This document shows, piece after piece, positions 17,590 to 25,215 of a DNA stretch of 43,545 nt. The stretch's first letter is position 1. Each line of letters starts with the position of its first letter. Below the pieces are notes generated by a model. It did not search any database, had not been told where the DNA came from, and saw nothing but the letters and a program-made list of their open reading frames with translations. The translations under genes were made by a program, and so were the position numbers. The DNA is from JBFWVD01 sp050246915 (GTDB taxonomy: Bacteria > Actinomycetota > Acidimicrobiia > Acidimicrobiales > Ilumatobacteraceae): assembly GCA_050246915.1 (NCBI GenBank), contig JBFWVD010000046.1:1-43545 (forward strand). The letters are read 5' to 3'.

Positions 17590-18813
17590 GTGAACGGCCG
17601 GCCGCGCCCTCCAAACAATGATCGGCGATCAACGTATCGTCGCCGGCGGCTTGCAGTACTGGCCGCGGCGACGTCGGTGACGCTGCTCATTGCGGCCCGG
17701 TCGTGCTCCGATCCAAGTCTCGAACCACCGGCACCGACGAAGATCAGCCCACCCACAGCGCTGGCCGCCGCGGCGCCCGTGGCAGGCGACTTCGTTGACA
17801 TCATCAGCTCAGGTGGCCTCGACCAAGTCGATCTCTCGGCCATCGCCGCGGTCAACACAACGGCAGGTACTCGGTCGATGGTGATCGATCGGGCCACCTT
17901 GGAAATGGCCCGAATCACCCGCCACGGCACAACGATCATCGCGAGCCCTCCCGGAGAGTTCTTCCCTATGGACACCGTCGGTCTCCACGACGCGGTGCCG
18001 AGCGGCGCCTCTCAGGTCATTTTCGACCCAACGCTACAGAGCGGGGCGATCGTCCTCTCACGCACCAGCGCAGCTGTCGAGCGAGCGGCCGCCGGTGACG
18101 AGGTCGAAATTCGAGCGTGGGACGGGACCCTGCACACATTCGTCATCGGGGCCGTCGTCGATGACGAGGACATCGCCGATGCCGAGATCGCCATCGACGC
18201 GACCATCGGTTCGCTCCTCGGGGTGTCGAGACCATCCCGAGTCCGTGTTTGGGGAACCCGATCCGCGCTCGACGCAATGCGCTCGACGCTCCCCATCAAT
18301 CTGGTCACCGTCGCCTCATGGGAGCCGACGTCACCCGACGAGACGATCAGCCAGGCAAGAACCAAACAGCTGCTCGGCCAATTCGCCTACGCCCGCGACA
18401 TCTCCGGTCAGATCGCCATCGACCCCGCGTGGAAGGCGGCCAACCTTGTCACCCAGAAGATCCCGCTCATCGGAACGATCGAATGTCACAGGGTCGTCGC
18501 GCAAGCAGCCGCTGCGGCGCTGGACGAACTCCGTCAAGCCGGCTTGGCAAGACTCATTGACACCAACGACACCTACCACAACGGAGGATGCTGGGGACCA
18601 AGAGAACAAAAGACCAGCGACGGAACCAACGGTCGAACACTGTCTCGCCACTCGTGGGGAGCAGCGATCGACGTCAACCCAACGGCCAACCCCCAAGGCG
18701 CAACTCCCAACATGGATCCACGCATCATCGCGGCGTTTCGCAACCACGGATTCGCATGGGGCGGAACCTTCCCCACCCCCGACGGCATGCACTTCGAGTA
18801 CACCGGACCATGA
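17590..18813 (+). CDS. membrane-anchored M15 peptidase, paralog of the 15233 gene
   Basis: The 407-aa protein matches the 15233 product along its whole length: Arg-rich tip and signal-anchor (about 21-38), the MacB-core-like middle (VLSRTSAAVERAAAGDEVEIRAWDG..., VVDDEDIADAE) and an M15 domain with H354, D361 and H401. GTG 17590 is chosen because VNGRP...YRRRRLAVLA aligns with the start of the paralog; a TTG at 17554 is an alternative. Close similarity in the last 130 residues indicates a fairly recent tandem duplication, with a secreted-protein gene and a small gene between the copies. Confidence 0.84.
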   Translation: MNGRPRPPNNDRRSTYRRRRLAVLAAATSVTLLIAARSCSDPSLEPPAPTKISPPTALAAAAPVAGDFVDIISSGGLDQVDLSAIAAVNTTAGTRSMVIDRATLEMARITRHGTTIIASPPGEFFPMDTVGLHDAVPSGASQVIFDPTLQSGAIVLSRTSAAVERAAAGDEVEIRAWDGTLHTFVIGAVVDDEDIADAEIAIDATIGSLLGVSRPSRVRVWGTRSALDAMRSTLPINLVTVASWEPTSPDETISQARTKQLLGQFAYARDISGQIAIDPAWKAANLVTQKIPLIGTIECHRVVAQAAAAALDELRQAGLARLIDTNDTYHNGGCWGPREQKTSDGTNGRTLSRHSWGAAIDVNPTANPQGATPNMDPRIIAAFRNHGFAWGGTFPTPDGMHFEYTGP

Positions 18814-18889
18814 CTCACAGCTCCGCTGGTATGTCACTCGCGTCCGTCGTCGCCAACGTGAACGCTCCCGTCAGGCACCGAACGCGTCT

Positions 18890-19912
18890 TCAGTTCTCAG
18901 GCTGACAGGCCACCGCCAACATGGGGTAAGGGTTGATGGCAGGCCCGCCGCCCGGGTGGATCTCGAAGTGAAGGTGCGCTATCGAGGTGCGGGCATTACC
19001 GGTGTTGCCGACATATCCGACGACCTGTCCAGCCGAAACGCGCTGACCGACACGAGTGATGTTGCCGGCGTTGTGGGCGTAGTAGTAGCGATCGCCTGAG
19101 TCACCTCGAAGCCAGATCGTGATCCCACCGAGGCCCTGGTCGACGTCGCTGAGTTGATCGATCAAGCCGCTCTCGATGGCGACGAGCGGGGATCCGTACG
19201 GGGCGACGATGTCGGTTCCTTGGTGGGTGCGCCCGCCCGAGCGCGGTGCACCCCAGGTGTCGGTGAACGAGACGGCACCGACCACCGGGCACGTCATCCC
19301 ATTGCTGATCGCGGCTTGACTGACGTCGCTTCCGAGGCCGTACTCGCCGGCCTTGTTCATGACGGCGTGCAGGTACTCGGAGGAGTGGTTGTAGGAGAGG
19401 ATCGCTTGCTTGAGGTCGTCGATCTGAGCGCGTCCAGCGCAGAGGTAGGCAGCGGCTGAGTAGATCGCATCCCAAGCGTTGTGGGGCGATGGTGTCGCAT
19501 CAGCGGGTCGGCCGGGGGCGAGGCGTCCCCATCTGCTCCATGTCGTGGGCAGGAACTGCATTGGACCTTGGGCGTGCATCCACCCGTCCGGCGACGCTAC
19601 GTCTGCGATACGGGTCGTGCCGTGGGTGCCATCGAGGGCGGGCCCAAAGATTGGCGGGTCGACGTCGCCGGTGGTTGCGTTCGCTCGTCCCTGCGCGTGG
19701 CGTGACTCGGTGAACCCGATAGCGGCGAGCACCTGCCACGGGAGCCCCTCGCATGTGTTGGCGGCATCGACGTAGCGAGACAACAGATCGGCGGGGATCT
19801 CGCCAATGGCCGCCGCACTTGGCGGCGGGCTGCCCGATGGTCCCGCGGCAACTATCGCGACGGCGAGCACGAGCGTGAACACCGCGCCGAACAGACCTGC
19901 AAGTGCCTTCAT
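18890..19912 (-). CDS. bifunctional lytic transglycosylase / M23 endopeptidase (conjugation wall hydrolase)
   Basis: The 340-aa protein has a signal peptide or anchor (about 1-24). A lysozyme-like SLT domain (about 40-190) has catalytic E69 in FTESRH and HAQGPMQFLPTTW. The C-terminal M23 domain (about 210-330) has zinc ligands H230 and D234 (THQGTD) and HLHFE at 313-317. Such two-domain hydrolases open the peptidoglycan for transfer machineries, as VirB1-like components do. AGGAGG precedes ATG 19912. It is divergent from the T4SS operon, and its upstream region carries an inverted copy of the 32-bp motif found before that operon. Confidence 0.9.
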   Translation of the reverse strand: MKALAGLFGAVFTLVLAVAIVAAGPSGSPPPSAAAIGEIPADLLSRYVDAANTCEGLPWQVLAAIGFTESRHAQGRANATTGDVDPPIFGPALDGTHGTTRIADVASPDGWMHAQGPMQFLPTTWSRWGRLAPGRPADATPSPHNAWDAIYSAAAYLCAGRAQIDDLKQAILSYNHSSEYLHAVMNKAGEYGLGSDVSQAAISNGMTCPVVGAVSFTDTWGAPRSGGRTHQGTDIVAPYGSPLVAIESGLIDQLSDVDQGLGGITIWLRGDSGDRYYYAHNAGNITRVGQRVSAGQVVGYVGNTGNARTSIAHLHFEIHPGGGPAINPYPMLAVACQPEN

Positions 19913-19950
19913 TGATGTCTCCTCCGACGAGCGGCTTGGCCCGCCGGAAT

Positions 19951-19982
19951 GGAAAGGCGCGCCGTGCTCGTCAAACGCGACG
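19951..19982 (-). promoter_or_regulatory. 32-bp bipartite motif, copy 1 (upstream of wall hydrolase)
   Basis: Read on the minus strand this is CGTCGCGTTTGA, nine variable bases, then CGCGCCTTTCC. It ends 38 nt before the hydrolase ATG at 19912. It matches the plus-strand copies at 20005 and 27298 at all but three box positions with identical 9-base spacing. The proposal of a dedicated promoter or operator is inferred. Confidence 0.6.
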
Positions 19983-20004
19983 CGGGCCCTTCTCGAGACA
20001 TCCA

Positions 20005-20036
20005 TGTCGCGTTTGAGGGTCGCGGCGCGCTTATCC
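20005..20036 (+). promoter_or_regulatory. 32-bp bipartite motif, copy 2 (upstream of T4SS operon)
   Basis: TGTCGCGTTTGA, nine variable bases, then CGCGCTTATCC. Both boxes are identical to the copy at 27298. It lies 80 nt before the pilin ATG at 20117, leaving room for a 5' leader that contains the hairpin at 20079-20106. Confidence 0.65.
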
Positions 20037-20078
20037 GGGGTCGAGGCCTTCCCCCTGCCTCAACCGGAACCCAACGAA

Positions 20079-20106
20079 CCCGGTCGGGTGGTCACACCCG
20101 ACCGGG
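20079..20106 (+). promoter_or_regulatory. perfect 12-bp hairpin next to the T4SS operon ribosome binding site
   Basis: CCCGGTCGGGTG and CACCCGACCGGG flank a GTCA loop. The 3' arm ends where the GGAGGAGG ribosome binding site of the pilin gene begins (20105-20112), so the fold could affect initiation or protect the message 5' end. There is no U-tract, which argues against a simple terminator. Confidence 0.6.
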
Positions 20107-20116
20107 AGGAGGTCTC

Positions 20117-20413
20117 ATGCTCGATCAATCCTTCGGCGTCCTTGCTCAGGTAGCGGCCGAACCCACCTCGAGCGGCATGCCCGGCGCGCAGCTTCTCCAA
20201 CAGATGATCAACTGGCTCGACCAGATCGCGCTGTGGGGTTCGCTGGCGAGCGTGCTGCTCGGCGCCGCGATCTACGGCCTCTCGCAGCAGTCGGGAAATT
20301 ACGCCGGAGGCTTTCGTGGAAAGCAGCTCGCGCTCGCCGGTGTGATCGGTGCCTGCCTCGCTGGCCTCGCCCCGACTGCGATCAACATGTTGTTCACGGC
20401 GGCCGGCGGATGA
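20117..20413 (+). CDS. VirB2/TrbC-like pilin or small T4SS membrane protein
   Basis: The 98-aa protein has a short N-terminal stretch and two hydrophobic helices (about 36-54 and 70-92) around a polar SQQSGNYAGGFRGK loop. Size and topology match VirB2-like pilins and the DUF6112-type small proteins of actinobacterial transfer operons. ATG 20117 follows a strong GGGAGGAGG. It is the first gene of the six-gene T4SS operon and overlaps the next by 4 bp. Assignment rests on topology and position. Confidence 0.65.
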   Translation: MLDQSFGVLAQVAAEPTSSGMPGAQLLQQMINWLDQIALWGSLASVLLGAAIYGLSQQSGNYAGGFRGKQLALAGVIGACLAGLAPTAINMLFTAAGG

Positions 20414-21120
20414 GAACAACAAACTCGTCCTCTCGCTCCACTGGTGCATCACCGCTTCGCGTCATGGTGATCGCCGCAGCGGCATTCCTCACCGGTCTCG
20501 CAGTACGCGTTCTCGTCTCGGAGGCTCACCCGAGCGCCGCGAACCGATCAGCGCCCGCGGCATCATCAGCAAGCAGTGCCGTGGGCCCGGGGCCGAGATC
20601 CTTTGCGGCCGGAATCCCCTCTGGGTTCTCACACACCGAGGAGGGCGCCCGGTCCGCCGCGATTCACTACGTGCTCACAGGTCAGGTGTTGATCGGGCTT
20701 GTGCCAACGAAGGTTGACGACGCGGTTCGCATGATGGCTGCGAGCGGATCAGCGGACGGTCAGGTCGCTGAGGCCGACGCCCAGCTGCGTCGTCTGCGCG
20801 AGGCCCTCACTGATGGCACCGGTCCGACCCGATACTTCCAATCGGTGCTTGCAAGTCGGATTGACGCGTACACGCCGGAGCATTGCAGCGTGTCGGTATG
20901 GAGTGTGGGCGTGCTGTCGCGTGTCGGGGCCGCTCAGCCGCAAGCGGGTTGGAGCATCTCCACCTTCGAGCTGGTGTGGGAACGCGACGACTGGAAGATC
21001 TGGCACGAGTCGATCACGCCTGGTCCCGCTCCCGACCTAGACGCCTCGGCAGTTCCGGCCTCGGCATCTGACCTGGATGCCGCGCTGCTCGGGTTCACCC
21101 CATGGTCACTGGGGAAGTGA
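20410..21120 (+). CDS. VirB8/TcpC-like conjugal transfer protein
   Basis: The 236-aa bitopic protein has one N-terminal membrane helix (about 16-36), a Ser/Ala/Pro-rich linker, and a C-terminal domain (about 80-215) with an alpha+beta pattern ending STFELVWERDDWKIWHE. That pattern resembles the NTF2-like fold of VirB8/TcpC assembly factors. It overlaps both neighbours by 4 bp (ATGA at 20410, GTGA at 21117). It probably links the membrane channel parts; no catalytic motif is seen. Confidence 0.62.
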   Translation: MRTTNSSSRSTGASPLRVMVIAAAAFLTGLAVRVLVSEAHPSAANRSAPAASSASSAVGPGPRSFAAGIPSGFSHTEEGARSAAIHYVLTGQVLIGLVPTKVDDAVRMMAASGSADGQVAEADAQLRRLREALTDGTGPTRYFQSVLASRIDAYTPEHCSVSVWSVGVLSRVGAAQPQAGWSISTFELVWERDDWKIWHESITPGPAPDLDASAVPASASDLDAALLGFTPWSLGK

Positions 21121-22412
21121 GCGTGCCGTCAATGCTCCTTGCCGACATCAACATCCCGAACCCGGTCGACGTCGTCACCGACATCGTCTCAGCGCCCGCA
21201 GGGTGGGCATGGGACAAGGTCACCGAAGGCATCACCAAGTGGATCCTTGGAGCCGTCGCCTACTTCGTCGACGGCGTGATCAACTTCCTCCTCACATCGG
21301 CGCGGCCCAACGTTGAGTCAGCGTGGTTCTCCGGCGCAGATTCGCCGTATGCAACCGTGCGTGGGATAGCTATCGCTCTGCTGTTGGCGTTCGTGTTTCT
21401 CGGCATCATCCAAGGGCTCATGAAGGGCGATACCGGCGGGATAATCCGCCGCGTCGCCGCTGACCTCCCTGCCGCGATCTTCGGGATGGTCACGACGACC
21501 ATCATTGTCGGCAGGTTGCTCGAGCTCACCGATGTGCTTTCAGCGTCGGTGCTGTCGAACTCCGATGGTCAGGCCGTTCACTTCCTGTCCGGCTTCGGTG
21601 TTGCCGTGAACGGTGCGACACAAGGGTTCGCGGCGGTCCTGGTCGGTCTCGTTGCGGTGACCGCCGGGCTGGTGGTGTGGATCGAACTGATGATCCGTTC
21701 CGTGCTCGTCTACATCCTGGTCGCGCTTTCACCGCTCTCGTTCGCCGCGATGGTTTGGCCCGCAGCCCGCGGGGTTCTCCGCCGAACGATTGAGCTGCTC
21801 GTCGCGGTCATTCTGTCGAAGCTGGTGATTTCGATCGCTCTCGCAGTCGGCGTCGCTGCCCTGTCAGGGGCAGGCACCGCTGGTGGCTCAGACGCGGGGA
21901 TCGCCGATCAGGGCGCGGCCAGTATGGGCACGCTATTCACTGGTACCGCGGTTCTCGCGATGGCGGCGTTCGCGCCGTTCTTGGTGTTGAAGCTGATCCC
22001 CTGGGCCGAGTCGGCCGTGGTTGCTCAAGGCGTGTCTCGCGGCCCGGTCCGCGGTGCACAAGCGACCATGGGCAACGTCAACCAGGCCCAGTCGCTGAGC
22101 CGACTCACCGGCAGCAGATCAGGCGGCGCACAGTCCCTCACTGGAGCGTGGAACGTCGGCCCGCAGGCGCTCAGTTCTGGAGGTCCCGGCATGGGTGCGA
22201 TCGGTGGAGCCGCAGGGCCCGGCGCCGCGGTGACGGCGGGAGCGGCGGCCGTGACGAAGGCCGCGTCAACGACAGCCGCAAGCGTCGAGGCCACGACACA
22301 CACGGGCACGACAGCGGCCGCCGGGGTGGAAAGGCCGCCCCGACCCACAGCGGCGCCGGAGCGGACGCGATCCGGCGGTACCAACCCACATAAGCCGAAG
22401 GACTCCCAATGA
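21117..22412 (+). CDS. VirB6/TrbL-like polytopic T4SS channel protein
   Basis: The protein of about 431 aa has an amphipathic N-terminus, at least six membrane helices (about 40-320) and a long low-complexity Ala/Gly/Thr tail ending in prolines and basic residues, like TrbL/VirB6 proteins. A conserved-type WIELMIRSVLVYILVALSPLSFAAMVWP core is present. GTG 21117 is chosen for the 4-bp overlap with the previous stop; ATG 21102 and GTG 21123 are alternatives, the last having the best-placed GGGGA. It overlaps the SCO6880-like gene by 4 bp. Confidence 0.8.
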   Translation: MSVPSMLLADINIPNPVDVVTDIVSAPAGWAWDKVTEGITKWILGAVAYFVDGVINFLLTSARPNVESAWFSGADSPYATVRGIAIALLLAFVFLGIIQGLMKGDTGGIIRRVAADLPAAIFGMVTTTIIVGRLLELTDVLSASVLSNSDGQAVHFLSGFGVAVNGATQGFAAVLVGLVAVTAGLVVWIELMIRSVLVYILVALSPLSFAAMVWPAARGVLRRTIELLVAVILSKLVISIALAVGVAALSGAGTAGGSDAGIADQGAASMGTLFTGTAVLAMAAFAPFLVLKLIPWAESAVVAQGVSRGPVRGAQATMGNVNQAQSLSRLTGSRSGGAQSLTGAWNVGPQALSSGGPGMGAIGGAAGPGAAVTAGAAAVTKAASTTAASVEATTHTGTTAAAGVERPPRPTAAPERTRSGGTNPHKPKDSQ

Positions 22413-23938
22413 ACGCCGACTCTCACGACGCTCGCGTCTACCGATTCGGTCAACGCGACCGCACCGGCTGGTTGATCGGTCTCCAAGCCCCGCAATGCAT
22501 CGTGCTTGGTGTCGGCATCCTCATCGGAGGCACCCTCCTGAACACCGGCACCCCGCTCCCGGCGGTGTTCGCTCCAGTCCTCATCACGTTCCTCCTAGCG
22601 TTCGGGCGTTGGAACGGCGAACCCCTGCACGAACACCTCCCGGTCCACGCGGGGTGGACCGCAGCGAACATGTCACGGGCGCGTCGGTGGATGGCCGAGC
22701 CCCGCCGATTCCAGCACCCACATGCGCTCGACGACGCGGCACAACCCGAGCTTCCACCGACTCTCGCTGGACAGTCGATCACCGAAGCAGCGCACACCGA
22801 CTGGGCTCGACACGGACGCACCGCCGGCGCGGCCGTGATCCGCGACCGACGCGAACGGACGATCTCGGCGGTGTTGCGTGTACACGGCCGCGGTTTCGCC
22901 CTGAACGAACGCGACGAGCAGGAACAGCTCCTTCAACAGTGGGGCGACGCACTGGCAACCTTCTGTGCTGAGCGTGGTCCCGTGGGCCGGATCCGATGGC
23001 TCGAATGGGCCGGCCCGACCGGGCTCGACGACCAACTCGCCTACCTTGCCGAGCACTACCAGCCAGCCGACGTCTCCCACACAGAGGCGTATCACGCGTT
23101 GCTCGATCATGCCGGGCCGAAGACCACTCGACACGACGCGCTCGTCGTCGTCACCGTGGAGGACCGTCGACTGCGTTTGCGTCGCAACACTGACATCGAC
23201 AAAGCGGCGGAAGCCGAACAGATTCTGATGGAGGAGCTCCGACTCCTGACGAGCCGACTCGACGCAGCCGGTCTCGTTGTGGATGCACCGTTGTCGCCGA
23301 GCGAAGTCGCCCACGTTTGGCGTTCCCGACTCGACCCGTTCCACGCCCCCGGAGTCGGCACGAATCGACGACGTAGCCTCGTCGAGCTCGCTGGGCTCGT
23401 CAGCGTCGCCAACGCCGGACCATTGTCCCTGCGCACCGAACGCGATCACGTCCAGGTCGACAGCGCTGTGCACGCCGCATATGTGATCGCCGAATGGCCA
23501 CGCCTCGATGTCCCGCCCGGGTGGATGGAACCGCTCCTGCTGCACGCCGGTGGCATCCGAACCGTCGCGGTTCACTACGAACCCGTCGCCCCGTCCCGTT
23601 CGCGCCGCGCCATCGACCGCGACACGGTGAAGTTGGCCGCCGACGAAGAGCAACGCACTCGATCAGGGTTCCGTATCGGGGCCCGCCATCATCGAGCCCG
23701 AGCCGACGTGTGGGACCGCGAGGCAGAGCTTGTCGCCGGGTACGCCGAGTTCGAGTACGTCGGGTTCGTCGTCGTCACCGCTCGCGACATCGAGCAACTC
23801 GAACGGTCATGTAGCGAGTATGAACAAGCGGCCGCGCAGACCGGGCTCGAGCTGCGCCGACTCGACGGTCGCCACGATCTGGCGTTGGCGTGCATGCTTC
23901 CGATGGGCCGCGGGCTCGCAACGCGGCGGTTCCAATGA
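22409..23938 (+). CDS. SCO6880-family T4SS protein (PrgI-like N-terminus)
   Basis: The 509-aa protein begins with RVYRFGQRDRTGWLIGLQ and two adjacent membrane helices (about 24-65), the PrgI-like head of SCO6880 proteins. A large soluble domain follows, with HAALVVVTVEDRRLRLRR-like beta strands and helices. In these systems it takes the place of the N-terminal half of VirB4 and is always encoded just before the VirB4 ATPase domain, as here (4-bp overlap). It lacks a P-loop. The family is restricted mainly to Actinomycetota. Confidence 0.85.
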   Translation: MNADSHDARVYRFGQRDRTGWLIGLQAPQCIVLGVGILIGGTLLNTGTPLPAVFAPVLITFLLAFGRWNGEPLHEHLPVHAGWTAANMSRARRWMAEPRRFQHPHALDDAAQPELPPTLAGQSITEAAHTDWARHGRTAGAAVIRDRRERTISAVLRVHGRGFALNERDEQEQLLQQWGDALATFCAERGPVGRIRWLEWAGPTGLDDQLAYLAEHYQPADVSHTEAYHALLDHAGPKTTRHDALVVVTVEDRRLRLRRNTDIDKAAEAEQILMEELRLLTSRLDAAGLVVDAPLSPSEVAHVWRSRLDPFHAPGVGTNRRRSLVELAGLVSVANAGPLSLRTERDHVQVDSAVHAAYVIAEWPRLDVPPGWMEPLLLHAGGIRTVAVHYEPVAPSRSRRAIDRDTVKLAADEEQRTRSGFRIGARHHRARADVWDREAELVAGYAEFEYVGFVVVTARDIEQLERSCSEYEQAAAQTGLELRRLDGRHDLALACMLPMGRGLATRRFQ

Positions 23939-25215
23939 GCGCCGTGTTCAACCGCAAGCTCAGACTCCCCCGACATCGCGCCACCACGGCGCACCTGTGT
24001 TCGGCGTATCCGTTCCTCGCCGAGTCAGGGCTCGGCGCGCGCGGGGTGTACATGGGCACCAACGTGCTCACCGGCGGCGGCTGCTTCGCGTACGACCCGT
24101 TCGAGGCGTACAACGCCGGGACCATCACGAACCCCAACATTCTCCTTGCCGGCGAGCCCGGTGTCGGCAAGAGCGCGACAGCCAAGGTGTTCATCTACCG
24201 ATCGGTCGGCGTGTTCGGCCGATGGGTCGCCATCGCCGACCCGAAAGGCGAATACCTCCCGCTCGCTGAGGCCCTTGGACTCACCGTCATCAAGCTGCAC
24301 CCGGGCGGCACGGCGAGGATCAACCCACTCGACCCCGGCCCGACCGGACTGTCCGACGGCGTCGACGAACTGGCACGCCGACAGGCAACCATGGTGGCCG
24401 CGCTACTCGGCTCGGTTCTGCACCGTGATCTCTCCCCGGTCGAGGACGCCGTGCTCGGCTGGGCGGTGACGCATCTGACACGCACTCATCGTCGGAACGT
24501 CACGTTGGCGGACGTCGCCGCGATGATGGCCAACCCGACCGACGACATGGCCGACACCGCGCACACCAATCCGATCGAACTCGCCCGCAGCGTCGAGGCG
24601 GCGTTCTACGGGCTCGGGAAACTCCTCGACCGTTCCCTGCGCGGCATGTTCGACGGACCCACCACCGTGCACGTCGATTGGAACGGCCCTGGCATCGTGC
24701 TCGACCTCTCAGCAGTGCATCACGACCCCGACGCTCTAACGCTCGTGATGATCGCCGCGACCGCATGGCTTCAAGCGATCCTGGCCAACCCCGACGGACC
24801 TCACCGACTCCAAGTTCTCGACGAAGCCTGGAGCCTTCTCGCGTCCGAACGCACCACGAAGTACCTCCAATCATGTTGGAAGCTGTCACGCGCCTACGGC
24901 GTCGCCAACCTCGCCATCGTCCACCGTCTCTCCGACCTACGAGCACAGGCCGATGACGGCACCAGCGCGTCGAAAGTATCCATGGGGCTCCTCGCCGACA
25001 CCCAAACACGGGTCCTGTTCCGCCAATCCACCGACCAGGTCCGAGAAGCGACCGAGCTCCTCGACCTCACCACAACCGAGGCCGCGCTCCTCCCCCGCCT
25101 CGCCAAAGGGCGAGCCCTGTGGAAAGCAGGTGGCCACACCGCCATCGTCGAACACGTCATCGCCCCCAGCGAACGCTGGTTCTGCGATACCGACGCCCGG
25201 ATGGTCAACCGATGA
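23935..25215 (+). CDS. VirB4-like T4SS ATPase
   Basis: The 426-aa ATPase has Walker A GEPGVGKS at 73-80, followed by WVAIADPKGEY, and Walker B LQVLDEAWSLL near residue 295. Late arginine-rich segments (IVHRLSDLRAQ, RVLFRQSTDQ) match VirB4/TraC family motifs. It is shorter than full VirB4 because the N-terminal part is carried by the SCO6880-like protein. It should power assembly or transport at the inner membrane face. ATG 23935 and the next gene start (25212) both overlap by 4 bp. Confidence 0.92.
   Translation: MSAVFNRKLRLPRHRATTAHLCSAYPFLAESGLGARGVYMGTNVLTGGGCFAYDPFEAYNAGTITNPNILLAGEPGVGKSATAKVFIYRSVGVFGRWVAIADPKGEYLPLAEALGLTVIKLHPGGTARINPLDPGPTGLSDGVDELARRQATMVAALLGSVLHRDLSPVEDAVLGWAVTHLTRTHRRNVTLADVAAMMANPTDDMADTAHTNPIELARSVEAAFYGLGKLLDRSLRGMFDGPTTVHVDWNGPGIVLDLSAVHHDPDALTLVMIAATAWLQAILANPDGPHRLQVLDEAWSLLASERTTKYLQSCWKLSRAYGVANLAIVHRLSDLRAQADDGTSASKVSMGLLADTQTRVLFRQSTDQVREATELLDLTTTEAALLPRLAKGRALWKAGGHTAIVEHVIAPSERWFCDTDARMVNR

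Noticed and set aside
18543..18553. GGCTTGGCAAG resembling the tRNA-Gly anticodon arm
   Set aside because: It encodes part of the M15 peptidase, with an equivalent in its paralog; no further tRNA match flanks it.
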